64,000 nt of DNA. Origin: Anaerolineales bacterium. Lineage in GTDB: Bacteria; Chloroflexota; Anaerolineae; Anaerolineales; Villigracilaceae. Position 1 is the first letter of the stretch. The number at the start of each line of letters is the position of its first letter. Shown piece by piece: positions 47,089-56,844 of the stretch. Made by a program: the position numbers and the translations under genes. A model generated the notes under the pieces. The model was not told the origin of the DNA, did no database searches, and was given only the letters and a program-made list of their open reading frames with translations. The stretch is from NCBI GenBank assembly GCA_030834895.1, contig JAUQXA010000018.1, positions 248,001 to 312,000 of the forward strand, in the 5' to 3' direction.

Positions 47089-47118
47089 GTGTGTGAGGGT
47101 AGAAATGCCCTCACACAC
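47089..47118 (+). terminator. Hairpin after the ChvE-like gene
   Basis: GTGTGTGAGGG (47089-47099) pairs perfectly with CCCTCACACAC (47108-47118), followed by TTTCCTTTG. It is a likely partial terminator between binding protein and ATPase. Confidence 0.78.
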
Positions 47119-47230
47119 TTTCCTTTGTTCATATAGATAATATTTCCTTCAATACCACCATTTTGTATTAGAATTGCGGTATTAAACGTAAGATATTTTC
47201 ACATTTATGTAGGTCAAGGACGAGAAAACC

Positions 47231-48772
47231 ATGTCTAATGTCATTTTGGAAATGCGCAACATTACGAAGACATTCCCTGGCGTAAAGGCGCTTGACAATG
47301 TGAGTTTTAGCGTGAGGCAGGGAGAGATCCATGCTCTGGTTGGGGAAAATGGGGCGGGAAAATCGACCCTGATGAATGTGTTAAGTGGCATCTATCCATA
47401 TGGCACATATAGCGGAGAGATCTATTTTCAAGGCAGGGAATGCCGGTTTCGCGATATCACCGAATCTGAAAAAGTTGGACTTGTCATTATTCATCAGGAA
47501 CTTGCGCTTATTCCTCTTCTTTCCATTGCCGAAAACCTGTTTCTCGGTAATGAGCGCGCGAAAAACGGCGTAATCGATTGGAATGAATCGATTGCAAAAA
47601 CCAAGGAGTTATTGGATAGAGTGGGATTGCACGAATCCCCCAACACATTAATTACAGACATCGGCGTAGGAAAGCAACAATTGGTGGAAATTGCCAAGGC
47701 GCTTGCAAAAAAGGTAAAACTTCTTATTCTGGACGAACCTACAGCGTCATTGAATGAAACTGACAGCGAAAAACTACTGGAACTATTGCTCCAACTCAAA
47801 GAGCATGGGATTTCTTCGATTTTGATTTCCCATAAATTAAGCGATGTTTCCAAAGTCGCCGATTCCATCACGATTCTTCGCGATGGAACAACGATCGAAA
47901 CTTTGGATTGCAAAAAGGACGCCATTACAGAAGACCGCATCATTCGCGGCATGGTGGGGCGTGACCTGACACACCGTTACCCGCCTCGCGAATCGAAAAT
48001 TGGAGAAATTATTTTTGAAGTGCGCGATTGGAATGTATATCACCCGCTCCATGAGGATCGCAAAGTAAGCACGAATGTGAATATAACCGTCCGCAAGGGC
48101 GAAGTTGTTGGAATTGCGGGGTTAATGGGGGCTGGAAGAACTGAGCTGGCAATGAGCATTTTTGGCCATTCTTACGGCACACGTATTAGCGGTACCGCTT
48201 ATAGACACGGGAAGGAAATAGACATCAGCACCATTGATAAGGCAATTTCCAACGGAATCGCTTACGCAACTGAAGATCGTAAGGCGTATGGACTGGTCTT
48301 GATCCAGGAGGTCAAAAATAACATTACCCTGGCGAACCTGGAAGAAATTTCCAGACGTCAAGTGATCAATGAACCTCAGGAAATGAGGGTTACCGGTGAA
48401 TATCGGGATAAACTTAATATAAAATGTTCCAGTATTCAGCAACTGGCGGTTAATCTTTCCGGTGGCAATCAACAAAAAGTGGTGCTTAGCAAATGGTTAT
48501 TTGCAAGCCCGGAGATCCTGATCTTGGACGAACCCACACGTGGCATTGATGTTGGAGCGAAATACGAGATTTACACCATTATCAATCGCTTGGTTAGCGA
48601 GGGAAAGGGAATCATCCTGATCTCATCAGAATTACCAGAGATTTTGGGAGTTTGTGATCGCATTTACGTAATGCGCGACGGCAAAGTCGTCGGCGAAATG
48701 CCGGCCAGCGAAGCATCCCAGGAAAAAGTAATGAAATACATTATGACACAACAAGAGGTAGTGGAACAATGA
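47231..48772 (+). CDS. Sugar ABC transporter ATPase with two ABC domains (GguA/XylG-like)
   Basis: The 513-residue ATPase has domain 1 with GENGAGKST, a degenerate signature ([17 protein letters not shown]), [13 protein letters not shown]; and domain 2 with [20 protein letters not shown] and [14 protein letters not shown]. The text resembles the GguA/XylG branch rather than RbsA, which fits the ChvE-like binding protein. It overlaps the permease gene by 4 bases. AAGGACGAG precedes the ATG. It energises uptake of L-arabinose or a related pentose at the inner membrane. Confidence 0.93.
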   Translation: MSNVILEMRNITKTFPGVKALDNVSFSVRQGEIHALVGENGAGKSTLMNVLSGIYPYGTYSGEIYFQGRECRFRDITESEKVGLVIIHQELALIPLLSIAENLFLGNERAKNGVIDWNESIAKTKELLDRVGLHESPNTLITDIGVGKQQLVEIAKALAKKVKLLILDEPTASLNETDSEKLLELLLQLKEHGISSILISHKLSDVSKVADSITILRDGTTIETLDCKKDAITEDRIIRGMVGRDLTHRYPPRESKIGEIIFEVRDWNVYHPLHEDRKVSTNVNITVRKGEVVGIAGLMGAGRTELAMSIFGHSYGTRISGTAYRHGKEIDISTIDKAISNGIAYATEDRKAYGLVLIQEVKNNITLANLEEISRRQVINEPQEMRVTGEYRDKLNIKCSSIQQLAVNLSGGNQQKVVLSKWLFASPEILILDEPTRGIDVGAKYEIYTIINRLVSEGKGIILISSELPEILGVCDRIYVMRDGKVVGEMPASEASQEKVMKYIMTQQEVVEQ

Positions 48773-49944
48773 AAACTCTTTCAACGCTTTTCAAAAACAA
48801 TATCCGCGAATATGGCATGTTGATCGCGCTGATTGCGGTCATGGTGTTCTTCCAGATCCAGACCGGGGGCGTACTGATGAAGCCCGTGAATATAACCAAT
48901 CTTGTTCTACAGAACAGCTATGTTATCACCATGGCGATGGGTATGCTATTGATTATCATCACTGGCGGGATCGACCTGTCTGTAGGTTCAGTTGTCGCCG
49001 TTATTGGTGCACTTGCGGGCGTGCTGATAGTCAGATATGATTTCAATTGGGTTTTGGTTGTCGCGATTTCCCTGCTGCTCGGCGCAGCAATTGGCGCTTT
49101 TCATGGCTATTTTGTCGCGTATCTAAAAATTCCAGCCTTCATTGTTACCCTAGCAGGCATGTTGATCTTTCGCGGTTTAACCATAGCTTTGCTTCGGGGA
49201 GAGTCGGTCGGTCCTTTTCCAAGGGGATTTCAAAATATAAGCTCCGGCTTTATTCCAGATTTCTTTCATGGCAGTTTAAACGATAAACCGTTTCATATTA
49301 CCACTATCCTGATCGGCGTGTTACTTTCAATTCTATTAATATGGCTCGATACGCGTACCAGGAAAAATCAGCAAAAATATGGATTGGAAGTAACTCCATT
49401 CTATTTTTTTGTCGTTAAAAATATCGCGATTACTGCGGCGGTTATGGGCTTTTGCTATTTGATGGCTTCCTACAAAGGCCTTCCAAATGTACTTGTCCTT
49501 CTTTTTGTGCTGATTACATTTTATGCTTTCATCACCAGTTCGTCGGTAATTGGCCGTCGGATTTATGCAATGGGCGGCAATGAAAAAGCAGCCAGGCTTT
49601 CGGGTGTCAATACGCCGCGTTTGCTATTTTATACATTTGTCAACTTGGGCGTTCTGGCTTCTTTGGCGGGTTTGATCGTTGCGGCCCGTTTAAATAGTTC
49701 CACGCCCAATGCTGGGGACGGTATGGAATTGGATGTTATCGCCGCCTGTTTCATCGGAGGTGCATCACCGATGGGCGGTGTCGGTAAAGTCATTGGTGCA
49801 TTAGTCGGGGCTTTTCTCATCGGCGTTTTGAACAATGGCATGTCCATTATGGGAGTCGGGATCGATTGGCAGAAGGTTGTCAAAGGTGTTGTGTTGCTGC
49901 TTGCAGTTTTGTTTGATGTCTATAACAAGAACAAGAGCGTGTAA
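48769..49944 (+). CDS. Sugar ABC transporter permease (GguB/XylH-like)
   Basis: The 391-residue permease has about ten helices and the family signatures [20 protein letters not shown] near residue 58 and [19 protein letters not shown] near 325. A long variable loop between about 155 and 230 (with many lysines and arginines) is typical of the GguB/XylH branch, which uses one permease as a homodimer rather than two different ones. That explains why there is only one permease gene here. Its start overlaps the ATPase stop (ATGA). Confidence 0.93.
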   Translation: MKTLSTLFKNNIREYGMLIALIAVMVFFQIQTGGVLMKPVNITNLVLQNSYVITMAMGMLLIIITGGIDLSVGSVVAVIGALAGVLIVRYDFNWVLVVAISLLLGAAIGAFHGYFVAYLKIPAFIVTLAGMLIFRGLTIALLRGESVGPFPRGFQNISSGFIPDFFHGSLNDKPFHITTILIGVLLSILLIWLDTRTRKNQQKYGLEVTPFYFFVVKNIAITAAVMGFCYLMASYKGLPNVLVLLFVLITFYAFITSSSVIGRRIYAMGGNEKAARLSGVNTPRLLFYTFVNLGVLASLAGLIVAARLNSSTPNAGDGMELDVIAACFIGGASPMGGVGKVIGALVGAFLIGVLNNGMSIMGVGIDWQKVVKGVVLLLAVLFDVYNKNKSV

Positions 49945-50115
49945 TTGACGACACGCCGGGTGAAGGAGCATGCTCGACGTGATGACTGTTTTTGTTGCAA
50001 AAAGTTTTCAATACTGCGTTGTAAATTAAACGAAAAGAAGTATCGCCTCCTATTAAAGCGAATTGGGTTTTCGTGGGTTTTCTGTTGACAGGTGACAGGT
50101 TTGTCGGAGGATGTG

Positions 50116-50583
50116 ATGGAAGATATTTTGGAACAATTGCTTCGGGAAGAACGGGAACTTCAGTTTGCAAGTTTCAATGAGGACTCAGCCTGGCAACTGG
50201 GCAGTGAACTTGTCGAAAAATGCGCCCGTGAAGGGCTTCCTGTGACAATCGACATTATGCGCGGGGAGCACCAGCTTTTTCATGCCAGCCTGCGTGGAAC
50301 TTCCGCCGACAACGATGAATGGGTCAAACGAAAAGTCCGACTTGTCTATCGCTTTGGACATAGTTCGTTTTACATCGGACAACTATTGAAGAATAAGGGG
50401 AAAAGCATCGAAGAGATGTTCCTGATTCCCGAAAGTCAATATGCCCCGCATGGCGGCTGTTTTCCCATTATTGTCAAAGGTACTGGCATGGTCGGGACGA
50501 TCACCGTCTCCGGGCTTCCACAGGAAGAAGACCATGGATTAGTGGTTCAGACAATCAAAGATTATTTGAGCAAGGAGAAATAA
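50116..50583 (+). CDS. UPF0303 / HbpS-GlcG-like protein
   Basis: The 155-residue soluble protein matches the UPF0303 group within the HbpS/GlcG-like fold (EERELQFASFNEDSAWQLGS, LPVTIDIMRGEHQLFHASL, APHGGCFPI, GTITVSGLPQEEDHGLV). Databases often name such proteins heme-degrading domain proteins, but their function in sugar loci is not established. They often accompany sugar or glycolate oxidation genes. The ATG at 50116 has GGAGG five bases before it; the frame is open to GTG at 50092. Its TAA directly abuts the ATG of the Gfo/Idh gene, so the pair is coupled. Confidence 0.85.
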   Translation: MEDILEQLLREERELQFASFNEDSAWQLGSELVEKCAREGLPVTIDIMRGEHQLFHASLRGTSADNDEWVKRKVRLVYRFGHSSFYIGQLLKNKGKSIEEMFLIPESQYAPHGGCFPIIVKGTGMVGTITVSGLPQEEDHGLVVQTIKDYLSKEK

Positions 50584-51747
50584 ATGAAATTAAACCCAAT
50601 TATATCCACACTTGGACGCAGGCTCAGGCTGGCAGTCGTCGGCGGCGGATTAGGATCCTTCATCGGTGCGATGCACCGTCAGGCGGCGCGGCACGACGAC
50701 CGCTACGAAATCGTCACGGGCGTTTTTTCGTCCAACCCGGAGAAATCCAAAAAGGATGCGCTGCACCTCGGCATGGATACCAAGCGTATCTACCCGAGTG
50801 TGATCGAAATGCTCGACTCCGAAGCGTCCCGCAAGGATGGCGCGGATGTGGTCGCCATCATGACCCCGAACGACAGTCATTTCGAATACTCGATGGCGGC
50901 GCTGGAGCGAGGCTTCGATGTCATCTGCGACAAGCCCATGACCAACACTCTCGAAGAAGCCGAAGCCCTGCATAAAAAAGTCGAGGAGACCGGGCTGGTC
51001 TTCTGCCTCACCCACAACTACACCGGCTACCCCATGGTTCGTCAGGCTAAGGCGATGGTGAAGGACGGGCAGTTGGGCGCGATTCGACTGGTTCAGGTTG
51101 AGTACGTGCAGGGCGGAAAAGCCGATGAGAAAAAACCTGCCGGGCATGGCTGGAAATTCGACCCGGTGCGCGGCGGTCCATCACGTGTGATGGGTGACAT
51201 TGGGACGCATGCCCATAACCTTCTTCGCTTCATCACAGGGCTTGAAGTGGAGGAAGTCTCCGCCGAGGTTGGTACCATCGTCCCCAAGCGGCTGATCCAC
51301 GATTTCGCCGGGGCGTTGCTCCACCTTGAACATGGCGCGCGCGGAAATTTCTGGGTGACGCAAGCCGCCGCCGGTGTGGAAAACTGCCTGCGCATCCGCG
51401 TCAGCGGGACGAAGGGCAGTCTCGAGTGGATGCAGGAAATCCCCCAGCAACTAACCTTCAAGCCGCTGCATGGACCCTCCGAGAATCGAACGCCCAACGG
51501 ACCGGGAACCCTGCCCCTCGCGGCGCGGTCCACCCGCATTGTGGCGGGACATCCCGAAGGCTTTCCCGACGGCTTTGCCAACATTTACTCCGACGCGGCG
51601 GAGGCAATTGCCGCGCGACGCGCCGGCAAACACCCCGACCCGCTGGCGTTGTATTTTCCGAAATCGTTGGATGGCTTGCTGGGTGTCCGCTTTGTGGATA
51701 GCGTGATCGAGTCGAGTAACAACGGCGGCAAGTGGACGAAGTGTTAG
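50584..51747 (+). CDS. Gfo/Idh/MocA-family oxidoreductase
   Basis: The 387-residue enzyme has a Rossmann motif (LAVVGGGLGSFIGAMH), the family's catalytic lysine motif CDKPMTN (EKP-like) near residue 120, and the C-terminal beta-sheet domain (LRIRVSGTKGSLEWMQE). Such enzymes oxidise or reduce sugars and inositols with NAD(P). The substrate is not readable. Its ATG follows the preceding stop without a gap. Its place between the arabinose transporter and araB suggests action on a sugar, sugar acid or polyol of this pathway. Confidence 0.9.
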   Translation: MKLNPIISTLGRRLRLAVVGGGLGSFIGAMHRQAARHDDRYEIVTGVFSSNPEKSKKDALHLGMDTKRIYPSVIEMLDSEASRKDGADVVAIMTPNDSHFEYSMAALERGFDVICDKPMTNTLEEAEALHKKVEETGLVFCLTHNYTGYPMVRQAKAMVKDGQLGAIRLVQVEYVQGGKADEKKPAGHGWKFDPVRGGPSRVMGDIGTHAHNLLRFITGLEVEEVSAEVGTIVPKRLIHDFAGALLHLEHGARGNFWVTQAAAGVENCLRIRVSGTKGSLEWMQEIPQQLTFKPLHGPSENRTPNGPGTLPLAARSTRIVAGHPEGFPDGFANIYSDAAEAIAARRAGKHPDPLALYFPKSLDGLLGVRFVDSVIESSNNGGKWTKC

Positions 51748-51756
51748 GAGACTGCC

Positions 51757-52749
51757 ATGCCTGATACTGGGGCGATTCTGGTTACTGGCGCAACCGGCAA
51801 AGTCGGGCGGACCTTTATCGCCCGACTGCTGGCTGACCCGCGATTTGACTCGTTCTCGCTTCGGGCATTGAATCACAACCGCGAGTTGGAGCCGCATCCA
51901 CGCATTGAGAATGTGCGTGGCTCCATCGAACACCGCGCGGTGGTGGAAAAAGCAATGGAGGGCGTAACGCATGTCCTCCATCTGGCAACGGTCAAGGAAA
52001 CGCCCGAACAAATCATGGATGTGGCGGTCAAGGGCTTGTTCTGGCTTCTGGAGTCCTGCCGCACTAGCAAAACATTCAGGCAGTTCATCATGGTCGGCGG
52101 CGATGCGGGAATGGGGCATTTTGTTTACCCGCATCCGATTCCAGTGGCTGAAACACAAAAACATTCCGCGTATCAGGGATGTTACGCGCTTTCCAAGGTG
52201 TTGGAAGAAGTCATGTTGGAACAGTATTACATCCAGTATGACCTCAATGGGTGCTGCCTGCGCGCACCATGGATCATGGAAAAGGATGATTTCAAGTATC
52301 AACTTTCGTTCGGGGAGGATGTGTTTGGCGGACCGCGCTGGCGGGATTTGGTCGGCGCGGAAAAAGCCGATGAATACGCGCGGACTCAAGCCATCCCGAT
52401 CATGCTCGACCCCCAAGCTGTTCCCGTCCAACGGAATTTTGTCCACGTCGATGATTTGGTGAGCGCCCTCCTGCTTGCGGTGGATAACCCAAAGGCGCGC
52501 CAGCAGTTGTTCAACATCTGCATGGATGAGCCTGTAGACTATGGCGAGATGGCCAAATATTTGAACAAGACTCGCGGCTTGCCAACAGTGGAAATCAAGA
52601 CCCAATATCACTCCACCTGGCTCGACAACACGAAAGCGAAATTTTTACTGGGCTGGCGTCCCGAATATGACATGAAGAAGATGATCGACGCCGCCTTCGA
52701 TTATGTCCGCGCGGAGAATGATCCGCGAAAGGTTTGGTATCCAGGTTGA
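51757..52749 (+). CDS. NAD-dependent epimerase/dehydratase (extended SDR)
   Basis: The 330-residue protein has the nucleotide site TGATGKVGRTF and the catalytic YALSK motif (Tyr-x-x-x-Lys) near residue 147, with FNICMDEPVDY and WRPEYDMKK at the C-terminal substrate side. This places it in the extended short-chain dehydrogenase family, near sugar epimerases or uronate dehydrogenases. TAGGAG lies upstream. It starts 9 bases after the Gfo/Idh stop. Conversion of a pentose, uronate or aldonate is a guess from context. Confidence 0.9.
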   Translation: MPDTGAILVTGATGKVGRTFIARLLADPRFDSFSLRALNHNRELEPHPRIENVRGSIEHRAVVEKAMEGVTHVLHLATVKETPEQIMDVAVKGLFWLLESCRTSKTFRQFIMVGGDAGMGHFVYPHPIPVAETQKHSAYQGCYALSKVLEEVMLEQYYIQYDLNGCCLRAPWIMEKDDFKYQLSFGEDVFGGPRWRDLVGAEKADEYARTQAIPIMLDPQAVPVQRNFVHVDDLVSALLLAVDNPKARQQLFNICMDEPVDYGEMAKYLNKTRGLPTVEIKTQYHSTWLDNTKAKFLLGWRPEYDMKKMIDAAFDYVRAENDPRKVWYPG

Positions 52750-52752
52750 TGG

Positions 52753-52797
52753 CGACGATGGACGGCGGACAATTGACGATGGTCTGTGGTCCATGAT
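52753..52797. repeat. Dispersed mini-repeat (GACGATGG family)
   Basis: GACGATGG occurs at 52754-52761 and 52775-52782 within GC-rich bases ending TGTGGTCCATG. The same word family appears inside the DUF2298 gene (61861-61912 and, as its reverse complement, 62971-62998). Confidence 0.55.
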
Positions 52798-52827
52798 ACA
52801 TGGTTGAGATAATGAGGACTTAGAGCA

Positions 52828-53823
52828 ATGAAAACCATTCGATTGCATGGGACTGGAGATTTACGAATATACGATGAACCCATGCCCGTTGCGGGCGTTG
52901 GGGAGAAACTTGTCCGCGTGAAGTCGGTGGGAGTATGCGGCTCGGATTTGCATTGGTTTTCTGGTGGAGCAATTGGCGACGCGAAACTGGAACGTCCGCT
53001 GGTGTTGGGGCATGAATTTGCTGGCGTGCTGGAAGATGGTCAACGCGTGGCGGTCGATCCAGCCATCTCGTGCGGACACTGCGAACCCTGCCAGCATGGA
53101 CATCCCAATTTGTGCTTGTCCATTATTTTTGCGGGATACGCGACTCAAGACGGCTCAATGCGCGAGTGGATGGCGTGGAAGGAAAGCTGTCTTTTCCCCA
53201 TTCCTGATTCGTTGAGCTTTGAAGATGGCGCGATGCTCGAACCGCTCGGCGTGGCGATCCATGCGGTTGACCTGGCTCACCTCAAGCCGGGGATGTCGGT
53301 CGGAGTCTTTGGCTGCGGACCGATTGGCTTGCTCATCATCCAGATGGCGAAGATCGCAGGCGCGGCGAAGATTTTTTCAACGGACAAACTCCCCCATCGG
53401 GTGGATGCGGCAAAAGCTCTCGGGGCGGACCATGCCATTTTGGCGGGGACCAACTCCGAGGTCGAGGAAATCCGCGCGGAGACCAAAGGACGAGGCTTGG
53501 ATGTCGTCTTCGAAGCGGCAGGGATGCAGGATGCGGTCGATACTTCCTTCGCGACCGCAATGATGGGCGGCAAGGTCATGCTGGTCGGCATCCCCGACGA
53601 GGAGCGGACTTCGTTTTCCGCATCCACGGCGCGGCGCAAGGGGCTGACCATCAAGATGGTGCGGCGCATGAAGCACACCTACCCGCGCGCGATTGAACTG
53701 GTTTCAAAAGGTTTGGTGGACGTTCGTTCGATTGTCACGCATCGCTTTTCGCTCGATCAGGCTGAAGAGGCTTATCGGGTTGCGGAGCGGCGCGAAGGCT
53801 TGAAAGTGATCCTGGAATTCTAA
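52828..53823 (+). CDS. Zinc-dependent sugar alcohol / threonine dehydrogenase-like (MDR)
   Basis: The 331-residue medium-chain dehydrogenase has catalytic-zinc ligands C37 and H62-E63 (VGVCGSD, LGHEFAG), the structural-zinc cysteines C82, C85, C88 and C96 (CGHCEPCQHGHPNLC) and the NAD site GVFGCGPIGL. It resembles sorbitol, xylitol or L-arabinitol dehydrogenases. In this locus it could interconvert a pentose polyol and ketose, or oxidise a sugar. It starts with ATG at 52828, behind the mini-repeat, and ends just before araB. Confidence 0.9.
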   Translation: MKTIRLHGTGDLRIYDEPMPVAGVGEKLVRVKSVGVCGSDLHWFSGGAIGDAKLERPLVLGHEFAGVLEDGQRVAVDPAISCGHCEPCQHGHPNLCLSIIFAGYATQDGSMREWMAWKESCLFPIPDSLSFEDGAMLEPLGVAIHAVDLAHLKPGMSVGVFGCGPIGLLIIQMAKIAGAAKIFSTDKLPHRVDAAKALGADHAILAGTNSEVEEIRAETKGRGLDVVFEAAGMQDAVDTSFATAMMGGKVMLVGIPDEERTSFSASTARRKGLTIKMVRRMKHTYPRAIELVSKGLVDVRSIVTHRFSLDQAEEAYRVAERREGLKVILEF

Positions 53824-53838
53824 TCATTGGAGATGGAC

Positions 53839-55437
53839 ATGAACCACAACGATATCCAAAAAGTAATTGAAAGCGGAAAGACCGTCCTTGGCATCGAGTT
53901 CGGCTCGACTCGCATCAAGGCGGTGCTCATTGATGAAAACCATGCGCCGATTGCGTCGGGAAGCCATGAATGGGAAAACCGATATGAAAACGGCGTATGG
54001 ACCTACAGCCTCGAAGACGTGTGGACTGGCTTGCAGGAAAGCTATCGGAACCTCGCCAAAGAGGTTGCCGCGAAGTACGGCGTTTCGCTCAAGACATTTG
54101 GCGCCATCGGTTTCAGCGGCATGATGCACGGCTATCTCGCGTTCGACAAAGATGGAAACCTGCTAGCCCCGTTCCGCACCTGGCGCAACACGATTACCGA
54201 GCCAGCGGCGAAGAAACTCACCAAGTTGTTCCAATTCAATATCCCCCAGCGTTGGAGCATTGCCCATCTTTACCAGGCGATTCTGAACAAGGAATCGCAT
54301 GTCAAGATGATCGCCCACCAGACCACGCTGGCGGGTTATGTCCACTGGAAGTTGACGGGGCAGAAGGTGATGGGGATTGGCGAAGCCTCGGGCATGTTCC
54401 CGATCAACAGCAAGACCAATGATTACGATAAAGGCATGATGAAGCTGTTCAACGAAGAGCTCAAAGCCAAGAAACTCCCGTGGAAATTGCAGGATATTCT
54501 GCCCAAAGTTTTGATGGCTGGAGACGCGGCTGGCACGCTGACCGAGGAAGGCGCAAAGCTGCTCGATCCTACGGGAGAGTTGGGTGCTGGCATCCCGCTT
54601 TGTCCGCCCGAAGGTGACGCAGGCACAGGCATGGTCGCAACCAACAGCGTCGCCGTGCGCACGGGCAACGTCTCGGCTGGGACATCGGTCTTCGCCATGA
54701 TCGTTTTGGAGAAGCCGCTCTCGAAGCTGTACACCGAAATCGATATGGTAACCACTCCCAGCGGGAAGCCCGTGGCGATGGTCCACAGCAACAACTGTAC
54801 CTCCGACCTCAATGCGTGGGTTGACCTGTTCCAGGAATTCACCAAAGTGCTGGGTGTGGAAGTGAGCGAGTCGAAACTATTTGAGATGCTTTACAAGCAG
54901 GGACTCGCTGGCGATGCCGATGCAGGCGGACTGCTTGCCTACAATTATGTTTCGGGCGAGCACCTCACGCACCTCGAAGAGGGACGTCCCCTGTTTGTCC
55001 GCACTCCCGAGAGCAAGTTTACACTGGCGAACTTCATGCGCGCCCACTTGTTCGCGTCACTTGGCGCGTTGAAGACTGGGCTGGGCATCTTCGAGAAGGA
55101 GAAGGTCAAGATTGACCAGGTCCTTGGTCACGGTGGATTTTTCAAGACGAAGGAAGTTGGTCAGCGGATGATGGCGGCTGCGATGAACGTCCCGGTGTCA
55201 GTGATGGAGACCGCTGGCGAAGGCGGCGCGTGGGGCATTGCCCTGTTGGCTGCCTATATGCTGCACAAATCAAACGGCGAGTCTTTGGATGCTTATCTCT
55301 CGAACAAGGTCTTCGTGGGCGAGAAAGGCTCGACCATTGCTCCCGATGCGAAGGACGTTGAAGGCTTTGCGGCGTTCATGGAACGTTACAAGAAGGGACT
55401 TGCTATCGAGCGAGCCGCTGTGGAAGGATTAAAGTAA
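53839..55437 (+). CDS. araB: L-ribulokinase, FGGY family
   Basis: It phosphorylates L-ribulose to L-ribulose 5-phosphate. The 532-residue protein has the FGGY phosphate motif ([18 protein letters not shown]), the catalytic base D260 ([13 protein letters not shown]), [11 protein letters not shown] and the C-terminal ATP motif ([20 protein letters not shown]). This form matches the ribulokinase type seen in Bacteroides and relatives, not the E. coli AraB type; the symbol rests on that and on araA and araD next door. The ATG at 53839 has GGAG upstream; TTG at 53827 would add four residues. It lies 15 bases after the dehydrogenase stop. Confidence 0.9.
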   Translation: MNHNDIQKVIESGKTVLGIEFGSTRIKAVLIDENHAPIASGSHEWENRYENGVWTYSLEDVWTGLQESYRNLAKEVAAKYGVSLKTFGAIGFSGMMHGYLAFDKDGNLLAPFRTWRNTITEPAAKKLTKLFQFNIPQRWSIAHLYQAILNKESHVKMIAHQTTLAGYVHWKLTGQKVMGIGEASGMFPINSKTNDYDKGMMKLFNEELKAKKLPWKLQDILPKVLMAGDAAGTLTEEGAKLLDPTGELGAGIPLCPPEGDAGTGMVATNSVAVRTGNVSAGTSVFAMIVLEKPLSKLYTEIDMVTTPSGKPVAMVHSNNCTSDLNAWVDLFQEFTKVLGVEVSESKLFEMLYKQGLAGDADAGGLLAYNYVSGEHLTHLEEGRPLFVRTPESKFTLANFMRAHLFASLGALKTGLGIFEKEKVKIDQVLGHGGFFKTKEVGQRMMAAAMNVPVSVMETAGEGGAWGIALLAAYMLHKSNGESLDAYLSNKVFVGEKGSTIAPDAKDVEGFAAFMERYKKGLAIERAAVEGLK

Positions 55438-55485
55438 GAACTTTTACAGTTATTAGAAAAAATTTACAGGTAAGGAGCCGAGAAA

Positions 55486-56046
55486 ATGAGAAACACAGCA
55501 TTCCATCTCAAGTTGGGTGTGTTGGTTGTTCTTTTGACCAGCCTGTTGTTGACCGCCTGTGGCGCGCCAGCTCCTACGGCAACGCCAGTCGCTACCAAGG
55601 AATGGGACTGGTTCAACATGGAGTTGACCGACGTGGTGACTGGCGAGACTTTCACCATGAACGATTACACAGGCAAGGTTGTGCTGGTCGAAACCATGGC
55701 AATGTGGTGTCCTAATTGCGTTATTCAGGCAGCCGAAGTAAGGAAACTGCATACCCTGCTTGGCGATCCCGAAGACTTCATCTCTGTCAGCTTGGATGTC
55801 GATGTCAACGAGGATGCCGCCTCCCTCAAGAAGTACGTCGAGGAATACGGGTTTGAGTGGCATTTTGCGGTTGCCCCGTTGGAGGTCGCCCGTTCGTTGG
55901 GAAATCTGTACAGCGCCCAATACTTGAATCCGCCGCTCTCGCCCATGCTGGTGATCGACCGTGACGGGAACGTGCATCATCTTGAGTATGGGAAAAAGGA
56001 TGCGGAAGCACTGCGGAAATTCATCGAGCCGTTCCTGGCTCCCTGA
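55486..56046 (+). CDS. Thioredoxin-like lipoprotein (TlpA/ResA type)
   Basis: The 186-residue protein has a lipoprotein signal (lipobox LLTAC, Cys 25), a Pro/Thr linker and a thioredoxin-like domain with the redox motif WCPNC (Cys 75 and Cys 78). The [16 protein letters not shown] pattern and [20 protein letters not shown] region match TlpA/peroxiredoxin-like proteins. It should act as an extracytoplasmic thiol-disulphide protein. Its position between araB and araD, with a clear AAGGAG site and no terminator, is unexpected. It could help form or reduce disulphides in exported sugar proteins, but no partner is proven. Confidence 0.9.
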   Translation: MRNTAFHLKLGVLVVLLTSLLLTACGAPAPTATPVATKEWDWFNMELTDVVTGETFTMNDYTGKVVLVETMAMWCPNCVIQAAEVRKLHTLLGDPEDFISVSLDVDVNEDAASLKKYVEEYGFEWHFAVAPLEVARSLGNLYSAQYLNPPLSPMLVIDRDGNVHHLEYGKKDAEALRKFIEPFLAP

Positions 56047-56063
56047 ACGTGAAAGGAAATGTG

Positions 56064-56753
56064 ATGCTCGAAAGATTAAAAAAACAGGTGCTTCAGGCAA
56101 ATCTGTTACTTCCAAAGCATGGACTTGTCACCTTCACCTGGGGAAATGTCTCAGGTATCGACCGCCAGCAGGGACTGGTGGTCATCAAACCTTCAGGCGT
56201 TTCCTATGAGGAAATGAAGGCGGAGGACATGGTGGTCGTGGAATTGGAAACAGGGAAGAAGGTGGAAGGAAGTTTGAAGCCTTCCTCCGATACCGCGACC
56301 CACATCGAACTCTACAAGGCATTTCCCAACGTCGGCGGCATTGTCCACACCCACAGCCGCTGGGCAACCACCTTCGCGCAGGCGGGGCGCAGCATCAATG
56401 CGCTTGGCACAACACACGGCGATTATTTTTATGGCAAGATTCCCTGCACGCGAAAGATGACAAAAGCCGAGATCGAAGGCGAATATGAGAAGGAAACGGG
56501 TCTGGTGATTGCGGAGACTTTCCGCGAGAGAGACCCCGACGCCATTCCAGCAGTCCTTGTCTACAGTCACGGTCCCTTTGCCTGGGGAAAAGACCCCATG
56601 GACGCAGTCCATAATGCCGTGGTGTTGGAGGAGGTTGCATTTATGAACCTCCATACCATGATGCTCGAACCGGATATTCTGCCCATGCAGAAGGAATTAT
56701 TGGATAAGCACTACCTCAGAAAGCATGGAAAGAACGCCTATTACGGACAGTAG
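56064..56753 (+). CDS. araD: L-ribulose-5-phosphate 4-epimerase
   Basis: It converts L-ribulose 5-phosphate to D-xylulose 5-phosphate, the last step of arabinose entry into the pentose phosphate pathway. The 229-residue class II aldolase-like enzyme has zinc ligands H95, H97 (HTHS) and H169 (YSHG), phosphate-site residues (TWGNVSG, KPSG, SSDT) and THGDYFYG. The ATG at 56064 has AAGGAA; an upstream GTG at 56049 overlaps the region behind the TlpA gene. Length and motifs match AraD closely. Confidence 0.95.
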   Translation: MLERLKKQVLQANLLLPKHGLVTFTWGNVSGIDRQQGLVVIKPSGVSYEEMKAEDMVVVELETGKKVEGSLKPSSDTATHIELYKAFPNVGGIVHTHSRWATTFAQAGRSINALGTTHGDYFYGKIPCTRKMTKAEIEGEYEKETGLVIAETFRERDPDAIPAVLVYSHGPFAWGKDPMDAVHNAVVLEEVAFMNLHTMMLEPDILPMQKELLDKHYLRKHGKNAYYGQ

Positions 56754-56768
56754 GAACGATCGACGTTG

Positions 56769-56812
56769 GACGGTGCCTGTATCGACGCCAGTGCAGGCAT
56801 TGTCAAGCCGTC
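56769..56812 (+). promoter_or_regulatory. Stem-loop in the araA leader
   Basis: TGCCTG (56774-56779) pairs with CAGGCA (56794-56799), and GACGG (56769-56773) with CCGTC (56808-56812). It lies between araD and araA, about 30 bases before the araA start, and may modulate expression of araA or stabilise the mRNA. Confidence 0.5.
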
Positions 56813-56844
56813 GTTTCAAAAGAGACAAATAAGGAGACATAACC

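Noticed and set aside
51451..52611. A 386-codon minus-strand frame opposite the Gfo/Idh and SDR genes
   Set aside because: It spans two well-supported genes on the other strand and shows no recognisable domain.
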